Shown piece after piece: positions 47,200-55,091 of a stretch of DNA of 64,000 nucleotides. The DNA is from Donghicola tyrosinivorans (lineage in GTDB: Bacteria > Pseudomonadota > Alphaproteobacteria > Rhodobacterales > Rhodobacteraceae), in assembly GCF_003003355.1 (NCBI RefSeq), contig NZ_PVTQ01000001.1, forward strand, positions 434,001 to 498,000. Reading direction: 5' to 3'. Under the pieces are notes generated by a model. The model was not told the DNA's origin, did no database searches, and saw only the letters and a list, made by a program, of their open reading frames with translations. The first letter of the stretch is position 1, and every line of letters starts with the position of its first letter. Both the position numbers and the translations under genes were made by a program.

Positions 47200-47288
47200 A
47201 CAGCTCTTGAGGCTGTTGTTTTTCAAGCATATCATCAACTTAGCGCCCCTCCCGAGACACATTTTGGGACACATTTGGGGCACGTCAT

Positions 47289-48686
47289 ATGGTTTTGGTG
47301 ATTAGATTGAAGTATGTGCAAGAGCTTTCCGGTGGTCGAAAGAGATTCAGGCGGCGCTACCCAACCGAATTGATTGAGAAATTAGGGACTGAGTTTTTTC
47401 AGGTGGCGATGAAAGCCCGTGAAGGTGCTGAATTTCTATCGGAGTATGCCCAGCTCACTAAGGCTTTTGATGCAGAGGTGGCTAGGGCGTCACGTACCGC
47501 TGAAGAGCTAGAGAACTTATCAGAGAGTGCAAAATGGGCCGAGGCATTGAAGGATGCTGAAAAACTCGTTCGGGGTGCGTCTGGCTTTGATCGCGATGAT
47601 GACCTTGATGAATATGACCCAGAGGTCGAAGCAAGGCGTCTCGCCGCTGCACAGATTGAAGGGGCAGGGGGTGACCCGCTGCTCTTTAAGGCGCTTGTTC
47701 AGCCGACTGGCCGAGCACCTGAGCTAACCCTGCAAGATGCCAAAGACTTCTATGTGCGGGTGTTTCAGAAAGGCGCATCGAAGACGGACGTCGATGGTTT
47801 AGATCGCACCTGCAAGCGTTGGGTGAAATTTTATGGTCCATTGAAGAACTTCCCGCTCAGTTATCTAAAGCGTTCAGTTGCCCGTGATTTTGTGGAACAT
47901 TTGCAGGCTACCCCAGCCAACGGCAAGAATAAGCCGCTTTCGGACCGTACAATCGCACGTGAGCTGCAAAGGTTCAGTGTGATGATCAGCCGTACAATTG
48001 AGGAGCATGATTTAGAGGGGAAGATTTTTAACCCTTTCAAGAACTTCAACAGCCTCACGGTGGGGAATAGAGAAGGTAGAGTAGGCAAGAGCGCATCCGA
48101 AGACCGAGACCCGTTACCAGCCGAGGTAATCCTGCAAATGCGGGCAAAGCTGCTGGGGCCACGGATAAGGCGACCTGAGTTGAGCCTTATTTGGCGGCTG
48201 CTAGAGGGAACAGGATGTCGAGGAAGTGAGATAATTGGCCTGAGAGTCGAAGACGTACGGTTGAACCATGAGTACCCTCATGTGGTCGTCGAATGGCATG
48301 AAGGGCGTCGGATTAAGACGAACGCATCAGTACGCGATGTACCGCTTGTTGGTGATACACTGGCTGCTGCCCAAGAAGCGGTAAAGAGAGCTGGTAAGTC
48401 TAAGATGTTGTTTGAGAAATATGCCTATGAAGGCGGGCCAAATGCGGTATCTCAGGCTCTTATGGTGAAACTACGCAAGTTTACGAAAAATAAGCGGCAT
48501 GTGGTCTATTCGCTTCGGCATAACATGAAGGATTATCTCATGATAGCTGGGGTGGGTGAAAGGGATGAGCACCTTATCTTGGGGCACGATCTGGGTAGCG
48601 TAGGTAGCCGTAGCTATGGAGGTGATGAGGGCAGATTAGCGAGGGCTACAGAGGCAATGGTGGCGGCGCATAAGCTCATGCCCTAG
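47289..48686 (+). CDS. Tyrosine integrase of the tRNA-Leu element
   Basis: This 465-aa phage-type integrase has an N-terminal arm-binding part ('KYVQELSGGRKRFRRRYPTE'), a core-binding domain near 150-250 and the catalytic domain after 280. The first catalytic Arg is in 'LLEGTGCRGSEIIGLRVEDV'. Box II is 'HVVYSLRHNMKD', where Tyr replaces the usual first His but the Arg is kept. Next comes 'ILGHDLGSVGSRSYGG' with the nucleophile Tyr. It begins immediately downstream of the tRNA whose 3' end is the att site, and reads away from it. Confidence 0.93.
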   Translation: MVLVIRLKYVQELSGGRKRFRRRYPTELIEKLGTEFFQVAMKAREGAEFLSEYAQLTKAFDAEVARASRTAEELENLSESAKWAEALKDAEKLVRGASGFDRDDDLDEYDPEVEARRLAAAQIEGAGGDPLLFKALVQPTGRAPELTLQDAKDFYVRVFQKGASKTDVDGLDRTCKRWVKFYGPLKNFPLSYLKRSVARDFVEHLQATPANGKNKPLSDRTIARELQRFSVMISRTIEEHDLEGKIFNPFKNFNSLTVGNREGRVGKSASEDRDPLPAEVILQMRAKLLGPRIRRPELSLIWRLLEGTGCRGSEIIGLRVEDVRLNHEYPHVVVEWHEGRRIKTNASVRDVPLVGDTLAAAQEAVKRAGKSKMLFEKYAYEGGPNAVSQALMVKLRKFTKNKRHVVYSLRHNMKDYLMIAGVGERDEHLILGHDLGSVGSRSYGGDEGRLARATEAMVAAHKLMP

Positions 48687-48687
48687 C

Positions 48688-48800
48688 GCCCCCGTTCTGG
48701 GCACCTCAGAGGGCCTTACGGGCACTGTAGCGGGTTCTGTTATGGTTCATCCCAAGCAGTGCCCAGCGCCCAAGGCTAAGGGCAATCTCACCTGCTGCTG
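48688..48800 (+). repeat. Direct repeat A, copy 1
   Basis: About 110 bases after the integrase stop, including 'CAGAGGGCCTTACGGGCAC' and 'CCAAGGCTAAGGGCAATCTC', recur with around 80% identity by eye at 50650-50765. Confidence 0.8.
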
Positions 48801-48924
48801 GGCGGGTCACCTCAAGGGGCTTGGATGAAGCCCATTCGGGTTCCCGTTCAAGGTGAAGCTCAAGGGCACCGATGCGGAATGAGGTGAAGGTGGGGTGGTG
48901 TTCGAAGTGGATAGAAAGCTGCAT
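48706..48924 (-). CDS. Possible 72-aa protein of unknown function
   Basis: This small frame, convergent with the integrase, encodes 'MQLSIHFEHHPTFTSFRIGA' and onward. Its last 30 codons lie in a 110-bp segment that is repeated at about 50650-50765, where only the C-terminal part ('ALSLGRWALLG') survives. Conservation of the frame in the second copy is mild support for coding. No family recognised. Confidence 0.4.
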   Translation of the reverse strand: MQLSIHFEHHPTFTSFRIGALELHLEREPEWASSKPLEVTRPAAGEIALSLGRWALLGMNHNRTRYSARKAL

Positions 48925-49956
48925 GAGTAGGGGTCCTAGGTAGGGTCTTCCCTATGGATATCATGTTTTAATGCATTGTAAATAAACAATAAACTTCCAC
49001 TGTGGGGACTATCCCGTGAGTGGGATTGTTAGGGCATTGATCAGGGCTTGCTCACGGGCACGTAACGGGCACCGATGCTGGGGATGATGTGGGTGGTGGT
49101 GGTGATCAGGGGCTTGATCAGGGCATGTTAGGGGGGGAAGAGCTTACATTTCCAAGCGACCACCAAGGCATTGATAAATAACACTATTAATAAAAGACAC
49201 ACTCTAGGGTAGGTATGACGGACGGTTATATATAGCGTATATAGAGATGATGGTTATGGTGTGATTAATCGTACCTTCAGGGTTACTGTTAACAGGCACC
49301 TTACGTGCATCATCACATCATCCCCATCACACCACCCACACACTAAGGTTAACCCTTACAAGACCCGATAGGCTGAACCGTTACGATGTGTTCGACCGCA
49401 CCATGAAGGCTGACCCAGTCCTACCGCATTGCTCGTGATTAAAACGTCCCTCCGTATACGTAGTAGGGAACTTAACGGGCAACTGAACATGCCTGTAGGG
49501 GTTTAATGACCACCATCATCCCATCCACACCCCTAGGGCGAAGCCCGAGATAACGATCATCATTCTTGTTTGGGTCTCAACCACATAGGGCTGGACCGAA
49601 CATGTACAGACCCAACAATGAATGGTCGTTCCCCAGCTTCGCTGTTGGGTGGATATGAAGGTGGGAATGATGTTCACCTAACCCCAGTGGTCCCATTATT
49701 TCACCCGCTTTGCCCCTGATCATGCCCCTATTTCATATACGGAGGGACGTTTTCACGGGTCACCTAGCAAGTGCAGCCGAAGCCAAAGCGAACAGTTCGC
49801 GTCAGGCTCATGGGTGACAATTCGCCCCCGCACTCACCGATACATGACCACATCTTGCAGAGTTCGCCTCACGATACTTTGCACCAGTCCATCTATCTGA
49901 GGGGTGGAGTGAACGCTGTCCCGCTTGGTCATGCCCAATCAATCAAGGAACAAGCT
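48925..49956. other. About 1 kb repeat-rich non-coding region of the element
   Basis: No convincing gene is visible. The region holds TTGATCAGGGC-type repeats (49038, 49102, 49113, and inverted near 49714). There is a TATATAGCGTATATA palindrome near 49228. A perfect 18-bp inverted repeat, AAAACGTCCCTCCGTATA (49441-49458) and its complement at 49736-49753, encloses 277 bases. The many GATC-centred repeats and AT-rich palindrome fit a replication or transfer control region, but this is not shown. A frame from 49771 enters it, but the better start of the next gene is 49957. Confidence 0.6.
49441..49753. repeat. 313-bp segment bounded by perfect 18-bp inverted repeats
   Basis: AAAACGTCCCTCCGTATA at 49441-49458 is exactly complementary to 49736-49753. 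I see no target duplication outside the arms, so a miniature transposon is not proven. It could equally be paired binding sites or a large RNA stem. Confidence 0.8.
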
Positions 49957-50547
49957 ATGACCGAGATGGACCTAGTCCAACCTCAGTGCCCCGTATGCGG
50001 CACCGAGTTTCTACCTACGCGCAAAGACCAGAAATATTGCAGCAGCAATTGTCGAAAGCACAAATCCCGGAACGCGTCACGAGGCGACCGTGCCAACGAG
50101 AATAAGCGTTCATCACATGAGCATTACGAACGAGCGCGGCGATTGGAGGAACTTATCTACTCCACCATTCCCAACGAGCGGTTAGGGGTCATGAAATCCA
50201 TATTGGACCACTGCCTGCATGACGCTTGCTTACGGCGCATCCTAACGGACCCCTTGCTGCTCAACGAAGAACCCACAGAGTACAGCTACCGCAAGAATAT
50301 CGCCAAAGCCGCGTCAACCTACACACGGAAGTTCTTTGGGGTGTCGATCAAGACCTACATTCATCAGGCTCAGTTCCAGACGCTGAACGAAGAGTTCCCA
50401 GTCGCCTTTAAACATCGCGGCACTCGACCACTGGGTGATCAGAATGGGCAATACGTCGAACAAGATGCTAGGGAGTTTTTGGAACGCCTACGGGAAGACC
50501 GAGCGAAGAAACTCAAAGACGGAACGATTAAACCGCTTGCTGCCTAG
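49957..50547 (+). CDS. Zn-ribbon protein of unknown function
   Basis: This 196-aa protein has an N-terminal C4 zinc ribbon: 'CPVCGTEFLPTRKDQKYC' with the second pair in 'CSSNCRKHKS'. A basic stretch and a helical C-terminus follow, ending 'FLERLREDRAKKLKDGTIKP'. The fold suggests nucleic-acid binding, perhaps a regulator of the element. I choose ATG 49957 (AAGGA upstream); a start at 49771 would add 62 low-complexity residues. No named family. Confidence 0.6.
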   Translation: MTEMDLVQPQCPVCGTEFLPTRKDQKYCSSNCRKHKSRNASRGDRANENKRSSHEHYERARRLEELIYSTIPNERLGVMKSILDHCLHDACLRRILTDPLLLNEEPTEYSYRKNIAKAASTYTRKFFGVSIKTYIHQAQFQTLNEEFPVAFKHRGTRPLGDQNGQYVEQDAREFLERLREDRAKKLKDGTIKPLAA

Positions 50548-50574
50548 CGGGGAATGCCACCTCGCCAATCACAA

Positions 50575-50665
50575 CTAAAATCTGCTGCAAAAATTTGAGA
50601 CCCAATCATTGTTTATAGAACAATGAAAATCCCCCCTTCGGGCATCAAGGGCACCGTTTGCGGCA
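50575..50665 (+). repeat. Direct repeat B, left copy, upstream of the DUF262 gene
   Basis: The core at 50575-50600 matches 52865-52890 at 24 of 26 positions (CTAAAATyTGCTGCAAAAAT...). Looser similarity continues through the CCCC...GGG..TCAAGGGCACC hairpin-like part. Together the two copies bracket the nuclease gene. Confidence 0.8.
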
Positions 50666-50765
50666 CATCAGAGGGCCTTACGGGCACCATAGGGAGGCTG
50701 TTGTGGTTGACCCCAAGCAATGCCCAGCGGCCAAGGCTAAGGGCAATCTCACCTGTTTCTGGGCT
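50650..50765 (+). repeat. Direct repeat A, copy 2
   Basis: This is the second copy of the segment at 48688-48800. It lies just upstream of the DUF262 gene and directly after direct repeat B copy 1. It carries only the C-terminal codons of the 72-aa frame. Confidence 0.8.
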
Positions 50766-50935
50766 ATTCAAAATGATGTTTCGGAGTGCTTCTCACGGCT
50801 TCAGCGAAGCGGCGCTCTACTCGCGCCCCAATTTCTGGTTAGGAGACAACTAATCGGGTCTTTGTTTGAGGATGGCTTGCACACTAGGCATCATCGACTT
50901 AGTTTTGCGAGGAAACTATTTATCTAGAGAGTTCT

Positions 50936-52618
50936 ATGAAAACCTTCAGCTTCGACGATATTGGTATTGCAAAGATTTTTGCTGATTTTTCGCTGAGCAT
51001 CCCCCCACATCAACGCGACTATGCGTGGACTGAAGAAGAGGTCGAGCAGCTTTTTTCAGATATCGAAGCAGCTTATCGCGGCAGTTCTGAATATTTCCTC
51101 GGAACTATTGTTGCGATTGAGGATAAGTCAACAGGTGGTCTGAGCGTAGTAGATGGCCAACAACGGATGACCACCACCTATTTGCTACTTACTGCTATTA
51201 GAGATTATCTAGACAAGAACGAAATCGGCAAAGAGATATCAATCTCTCTTCAAAATAGTTACCTCTTCAGCAGTGACCGGCGTGAAGGCTTCAAGCAGCG
51301 TCTTTCGCTTAATACTGATGACAGGGCTTATTTCAAGAAACTTACTTCAAAAAACTCTGAGGAACACTGGCCGCCGAAAGAAAGCCGAACCTCTCACAGA
51401 CTTCTCAAATCGGCATACTTTCTAGCAGAAAAGCGCGTTCAAGGAATTGCGAAGTCGGTTACAGGTGTTGATGCGCCTGAAACGCTGAACAACTGGATTG
51501 ACTACCTTGAGCGTTCCGCCCAAGTCATTCTTTTACGTGCGCACGACCAAGCACGCGCGTTCAAGATGTTTGAAACTCTGAACGACCGAGGACTTCGGAC
51601 TTCACAGGCTGATCTGGTGAAAAGCTACTTGTTCGGCCTCTCAGATAGGAAGATCGGTGAAGCGCAATCCAAATGGTCTAATATGTTGGAAAATCTGCGG
51701 GAACTCGGAGATGACGACCCGCAAGTTTCATTCTTGAGACACTACTTGATCGCATTTTCTGGATTCGTTCGTGCAGACGGTGTCTATGAGGCTATTCAAA
51801 CGAGGTTTAAGAATGAGGGAACATCGCTCTCTTTCCTAACATCCTTGGCGGAAACTTCGCGGACCTACACTGCGACCTTTAACTCTGAGAATGAATATTG
51901 GGACAGCTATTCAGCCAGTGCGCGTAAATATCTTAAAGACTTCAACTTCTTTGACTTGAAGCCGATGAGACCCCTTCTGCTGGCGATCTCCACGAAATTC
52001 AGCCAGAAAGAATTTGAAAAATCCATTAGGTATCTGACGTCGCTCAGCTTGCGCCTTGTATTGTCCGCTAGGACGCGAAGTGGCTCCAATGAACAAGCCT
52101 TCGCGGATGCTGCAATAAAAATCACCCGAGATGAGATATCAAAGCACCAAGAACTCGTTGACTCCTTGAAAAAAATCTTCGTTACAGACAAAGATTTCTA
52201 TGAGGTATTTGCAAATGCGAAGGTTTCGAAGTCAGCTCTAGCTAGATATATTTTGAGGGAATTGGAGCACACTGCATCACCGAAAAAGGGTGAAGCAGAG
52301 TGGGTCAATACCGACCCTCAGCAAATCACCCTTGAACACATTCTTCCCAAAACTCGCCCAATCTCTGGTTGGGAGAAGTTTGATGCTGATCTGCACGCAG
52401 AGAATAAGACTCGCCTTGGCAACCTCTGCCTTTTGAAGAGGAGCGAAAACAACGAAATGCCAAACGATAGCTTCGCTACCAAGAGACCATTCTTCGAAAA
52501 GAGCAGCCTTGTTGTGACTGCCGCACTAGCCGAATACGAAAGCTGGTCACCAGAGGTCATAGATGAACGACAGCGATCTATGGCAGAGCTAGCGCTAAAG
52601 ACATGGCCAACTGTATAG
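50936..52618 (+). CDS. DUF262/DUF1524 protein, GmrSD-like type IV restriction nuclease
   Basis: This 560-aa single-chain protein has the DUF262 (GmrS-like) half with 'SIPPHQRDYAWTEEEVEQLF' and the nucleotide-binding signature 'VVDGQQRMTTTYLLLTA'. The C-terminal DUF1524 (GmrD-like) His-Asn nuclease has 'ITLEHILPKTRPISGWEKF' and 'NKTRLGNLCLLKRSENNEM'. GmrSD enzymes cut modified (glucosylated or methylated) phage DNA. The catalytic His and Asn appear present, so it is probably active. AGAGAG precedes the start. It stands alone between two direct repeats, as exchangeable cargo. Confidence 0.85.
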   Translation: MKTFSFDDIGIAKIFADFSLSIPPHQRDYAWTEEEVEQLFSDIEAAYRGSSEYFLGTIVAIEDKSTGGLSVVDGQQRMTTTYLLLTAIRDYLDKNEIGKEISISLQNSYLFSSDRREGFKQRLSLNTDDRAYFKKLTSKNSEEHWPPKESRTSHRLLKSAYFLAEKRVQGIAKSVTGVDAPETLNNWIDYLERSAQVILLRAHDQARAFKMFETLNDRGLRTSQADLVKSYLFGLSDRKIGEAQSKWSNMLENLRELGDDDPQVSFLRHYLIAFSGFVRADGVYEAIQTRFKNEGTSLSFLTSLAETSRTYTATFNSENEYWDSYSASARKYLKDFNFFDLKPMRPLLLAISTKFSQKEFEKSIRYLTSLSLRLVLSARTRSGSNEQAFADAAIKITRDEISKHQELVDSLKKIFVTDKDFYEVFANAKVSKSALARYILRELEHTASPKKGEAEWVNTDPQQITLEHILPKTRPISGWEKFDADLHAENKTRLGNLCLLKRSENNEMPNDSFATKRPFFEKSSLVVTAALAEYESWSPEVIDERQRSMAELALKTWPTV

Positions 52619-52782
52619 ATTGAGATACTACGTCTGGTTTGAGGAAACTGCTCTTGAGAAGTCAGCGCAATCTTCCTGCCTATTAAGCACTGTAGCCGCG
52701 CACTGCACGAAGGGAAGCTAATGAGGTGGTCCCTGAGTAGACACTGGAAGTGACCCTTTTGCAGTGGCTTAAGGAGAACTTC

Positions 52783-52854
52783 ATGGCGCGTCCCGCGATG
52801 AACAAGACCGAGAAGATGATTGTGAGTTCTGAAAACAGATTAATTGCTAACTAG
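52783..52854 (+). pseudogene. Truncated gene start (23 codons)
   Basis: ATG 52783 follows an AAGGAG ribosome binding site and begins 'MARPAMNKTEKMIV' before running into a different composition and a stop at 52854. It looks like the head of a lost gene cut off when cargo changed. I do not recognise the family. Confidence 0.35.
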
Positions 52855-52864
52855 GCGACTGCCG

Positions 52865-52955
52865 CTAAAATTTGCTGCAAAAATCTGAGAAGCCCAGATC
52901 ATATATACAGACGCGCGTTTCCCCCGTGGGGGGCCTCAAGGGCACCATACAGGCA
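52865..52955 (+). repeat. Direct repeat B, right copy, downstream of the DUF262 gene
   Basis: This is the partner of the repeat at 50575-50665. Its core is 52865-52890, followed by the CCCCCGTGGGGGG inverted repeat and CTCAAGGGCACC. Confidence 0.8.
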
Positions 52956-53084
52956 CCGAAGGGGAGTTGTTCAGGGAAGCCTAGCGCAACGCAAAGGCAA
53001 GACCCTACGCGCCCGCTCAGGGCCTGCGAGGTAGGGATGGATGATTGGGATGAGGTGATGGGGGGTACCCCTGTCATCTCCCCC

Positions 53085-53205
53085 TTTTTGTCCGCTAGGG
53101 TATACCTCAACGGTCACGCTATCGTGTCCGCTAAAGGGTGTCCGTTGGGGTTGATTTGATCTATCGGACAATATACACATCGGGCAGAACCCTTACGGAC
53201 ACCCA
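53085..53205. promoter_or_regulatory. Candidate res site / operator upstream of the serine recombinase
   Basis: TGTCCG occurs in TTGTCCGCTAGGG, GTGTCCGCTAAAGGG and GTGTCCGTTGGGG on the + strand, then inverted as ATCGGACAATAT and TTACGGACACCC, all within about 120 bases before the start codon. Multiple partly inverted sites directly upstream of the gene are typical of resolvase res sites. Confidence 0.55.
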
Positions 53206-53217
53206 AGGAGAAGCCCG

Positions 53218-53850
53218 ATGGTCACCGTTCTCTATGCCCGCGTATCAACTGCCGAACAGACGATTGGTCACCAGAAGGCCCAAGCTGAAGCCGCTGGCTT
53301 TGTGATTGATGAAGTTGTCTCAGACCACGGTGTATCCGGTGTGAGTGTCCCTCTTCGTGAACGAACTGAAGGACGCCGCCTGTTCGATATGCTCAGAACG
53401 GGAGACACTTTAGTGGTCCGTTGGGTGGACCGTTTGGGGCGCAATTACCAAGACGTGACGGACACCATTCGGGAGTTCATGCGGAAGGGTGTCATCATCC
53501 GTACCGTGATCAATGGGCTGACCTTCGATGGTGCAACCAAAGACCCGATGCAGGAAGCCGTCAGAGACGCGCTGATAGCCTTTATGGCGGCAACTGCACA
53601 GGCACAGGCTGAGGCAACGAAAGAGGCCCAGAAGGCGGGCATAGAGGCCGCTAAAGGTGAAGGCACCAAGTACCTTGGCAAGAAACCTAGCTATGACCGA
53701 GCGACCCTTGAGCGGGTGATGGAGTTGCTATCACTGGGCACAGGGACGAGTGAGATTAGCCGTGAGACTGGCCTATCCCGCCAAGCGGTGTTGCGTGTGA
53801 AGGCTGACCCAGTTGGAGCGGACACTGCCCTAGCTAGATGGGGCCTCTGA
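53218..53850 (+). CDS. Serine recombinase (resolvase/invertase family)
   Basis: This 210-aa small serine recombinase has the catalytic Ser in 'LYARVSTAEQTIGHQKAQ'. Conserved Arg residues lie in 'LVVRWVDRLGRNYQDVTDTI', a long E helix around 120-150, and a C-terminal helix-turn-helix ('LSLGTGTSEISRETGLSRQA'). It could resolve multimers of the excised circle or switch DNA inside the element. AAGGAGAAG precedes the start. The repeated TGTCCG motifs upstream may be its target. Confidence 0.92.
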   Translation: MVTVLYARVSTAEQTIGHQKAQAEAAGFVIDEVVSDHGVSGVSVPLRERTEGRRLFDMLRTGDTLVVRWVDRLGRNYQDVTDTIREFMRKGVIIRTVINGLTFDGATKDPMQEAVRDALIAFMAATAQAQAEATKEAQKAGIEAAKGEGTKYLGKKPSYDRATLERVMELLSLGTGTSEISRETGLSRQAVLRVKADPVGADTALARWGL

Positions 53851-54017
53851 CATTCTTGGTTTTGAATGTATCACTATCAGTGTTTTTCAAACTCGGGGAC
53901 TGAAACGCTGGACCTTGGGACACAAAAGGGGCACAGTGTGGGACACATTGGATGGGCGCTGATTTTGTAAGTACTTGAAATAAAGTGTTTATTGAGCCTG
54001 CTTTGGTGTCCGTGGAA
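53851..54017. promoter_or_regulatory. Right-end arm-type sites of the tRNA-Leu element
   Basis: GGGACACAAAAG (53917), GGGGCACAGTGTG (53927) and GGGACACATTGG (53939) repeat the motif seen inside the left end (GAGACACATTTT, GGGACACATTTG, GGGGCACG at 47254-47283). Such paired, spaced repeats at both ends are expected integrase arm-binding sites. No gene is visible here. Confidence 0.6.
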
Positions 54018-54037
54018 TCTTCTCGGCCGCACCATTT
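54018..54037 (+). repeat. Right attachment site of the tRNA-Leu element
   Basis: This is identical to 47180-47199 over 20 bases (TCTTCTCGGCCGCACCATTT). Only this 3' fragment of the tRNA is present. Interestingly, CCGTGGAA directly before it also matches the tRNA, with 7 bases missing between. Confidence 0.93.
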
Positions 54038-54057
54038 CTCCGATGCGGAGACCGGAC

Positions 54058-54090
54058 AAGCGCTGACAGTCGTCGGCGCTTTTTGTTTTT
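54058..54090 (+). terminator. Original tRNA-Leu terminator, separated by the element
   Basis: AAGCGCTGAC (54058-54067), loop AGTC, GTCGGCGCTT (54072-54081), then TTTGTTTTT. This 10-bp stem has one G-U pair. It lies 21 bases after the right att site, where the terminator of the uninterrupted tRNA gene would be. Confidence 0.85.
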
Positions 54091-54161
54091 CTCAATGCCC
54101 GTTGCAAAGAAAAAGCGCAAACCTTTCGGTCAGCGACTAAGTATTCGCTTGGCAGGGCTGT

Positions 54162-55091
54162 TTATGGCAAGACCGAGAGCCAGCCCCAGATCGTCAGGAT
54201 CGAGGCGCCGGTTGCCAAGAACACACTAGAGGCGGCGACCCGTCGCGCACGCCCGTACATGTTGGCAAAGAGGTAGGCATTGATCCCCGGCGCCATCGAG
54301 GCGGTCAGGATCAGCGAGCGGGTTTCATTGGTGCCAAGGTGCTGCAAGTGGCCCAGAACCCATGCGATGCCCGGATGCATGATCAGCGACATGCAGCAGA
54401 CAAAGAGGATGATGCGCAGATCGCCCTCGGGTTTGTAGCGCACCAGAATGCCCCCCAGACCGAACAGCGCCGCAGGAACCGCGCAACGGATCATCATATC
54501 GATGGCTTCCTTCAGCGGACCGGGCAGGGTCAGACCGCTGAGGTTCACGAACAGCCCGCAGGTGATGCCGATGATCAACGGGTTGCGGAACATCGCTTTC
54601 AGGACTTTGGGCACCAGAAAGCGGGGGTGGCGGTTTTCGGCGCGGACCAGTTCCATCGCGGTGATCCCGATTGCGTAGCAAAAGGGCGAATGCATGGCGA
54701 TGATCGCGTAGTTCCATTCTAGCGCGTCGGCCCCATAGGCGCGCTCGGTGATCGGAATGCCAAGCAGCAATGAGTTCGAGAACAGGCAGCAAAAGCCGAT
54801 CGCCACCGCGTCCTGCATGTCCCGTTTGAACACGTAACGGGCCACCAGAATGCCGATGATAAAGCAACTGACCGCGCCGCCGTAGAAACTGGACAAGAGG
54901 TTGAAGTTGAACTTGTCTCCGATATCCAGCGTCGCGATGCCACGGAACAGCAGGCACGGGACCGCAAAGGTCTGCGCGAACTTCATCAAAGCGTCGGTTG
55001 CGTTGTCGGAAAAGAGGCCCTTCCAAACTGCCAGGTATCCGAAGCCAATCACGATAAATACGGGAAGGATGACTTCGAATAGTGCCTGCAT
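54162..55091 (-). CDS. AEC-family transporter (auxin efflux carrier type)
   Basis: This 309-aa membrane protein has about ten hydrophobic segments and the family layout: 'FEVILPVFIVIGFGYLAVWK' at the start and a repeat in the second half beginning near 'VLKAMFRNPLIIGITCGLFV'. Its AEC relatives move organic acids or similar anions; the substrate is unknown. It is the last gene of the - strand cluster and starts at the stop of the MBL hydrolase gene. Confidence 0.88.
   Translation of the reverse strand: MQALFEVILPVFIVIGFGYLAVWKGLFSDNATDALMKFAQTFAVPCLLFRGIATLDIGDKFNFNLLSSFYGGAVSCFIIGILVARYVFKRDMQDAVAIGFCCLFSNSLLLGIPITERAYGADALEWNYAIIAMHSPFCYAIGITAMELVRAENRHPRFLVPKVLKAMFRNPLIIGITCGLFVNLSGLTLPGPLKEAIDMMIRCAVPAALFGLGGILVRYKPEGDLRIILFVCCMSLIMHPGIAWVLGHLQHLGTNETRSLILTASMAPGINAYLFANMYGRARRVAASSVFLATGASILTIWGWLSVLP

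Larger units (their letters stand above)
47197..54037. mobile_element. 6.8-kb integrative element in tRNA-Leu(GAG)
   Basis: The element is bounded by the 20-bp repeat at 47180-47199 and 54018-54037. It has an integrase beginning 90 bases from the tRNA, repeated arm-type motifs inside both ends, a long non-coding region, a Zn-ribbon protein, a DUF262 defence nuclease and a serine recombinase. No phage structural or conjugation genes are present, so it must move with help or is a defence-bearing satellite. It is AT-richer than the flanking chromosome by eye. Confidence 0.9.

Noticed and set aside
49000-49400. CRISPR-like array in the non-coding region
   Set aside because: Repeats are short, irregularly spaced and partly inverted; there are no regular spacers and no cas genes.
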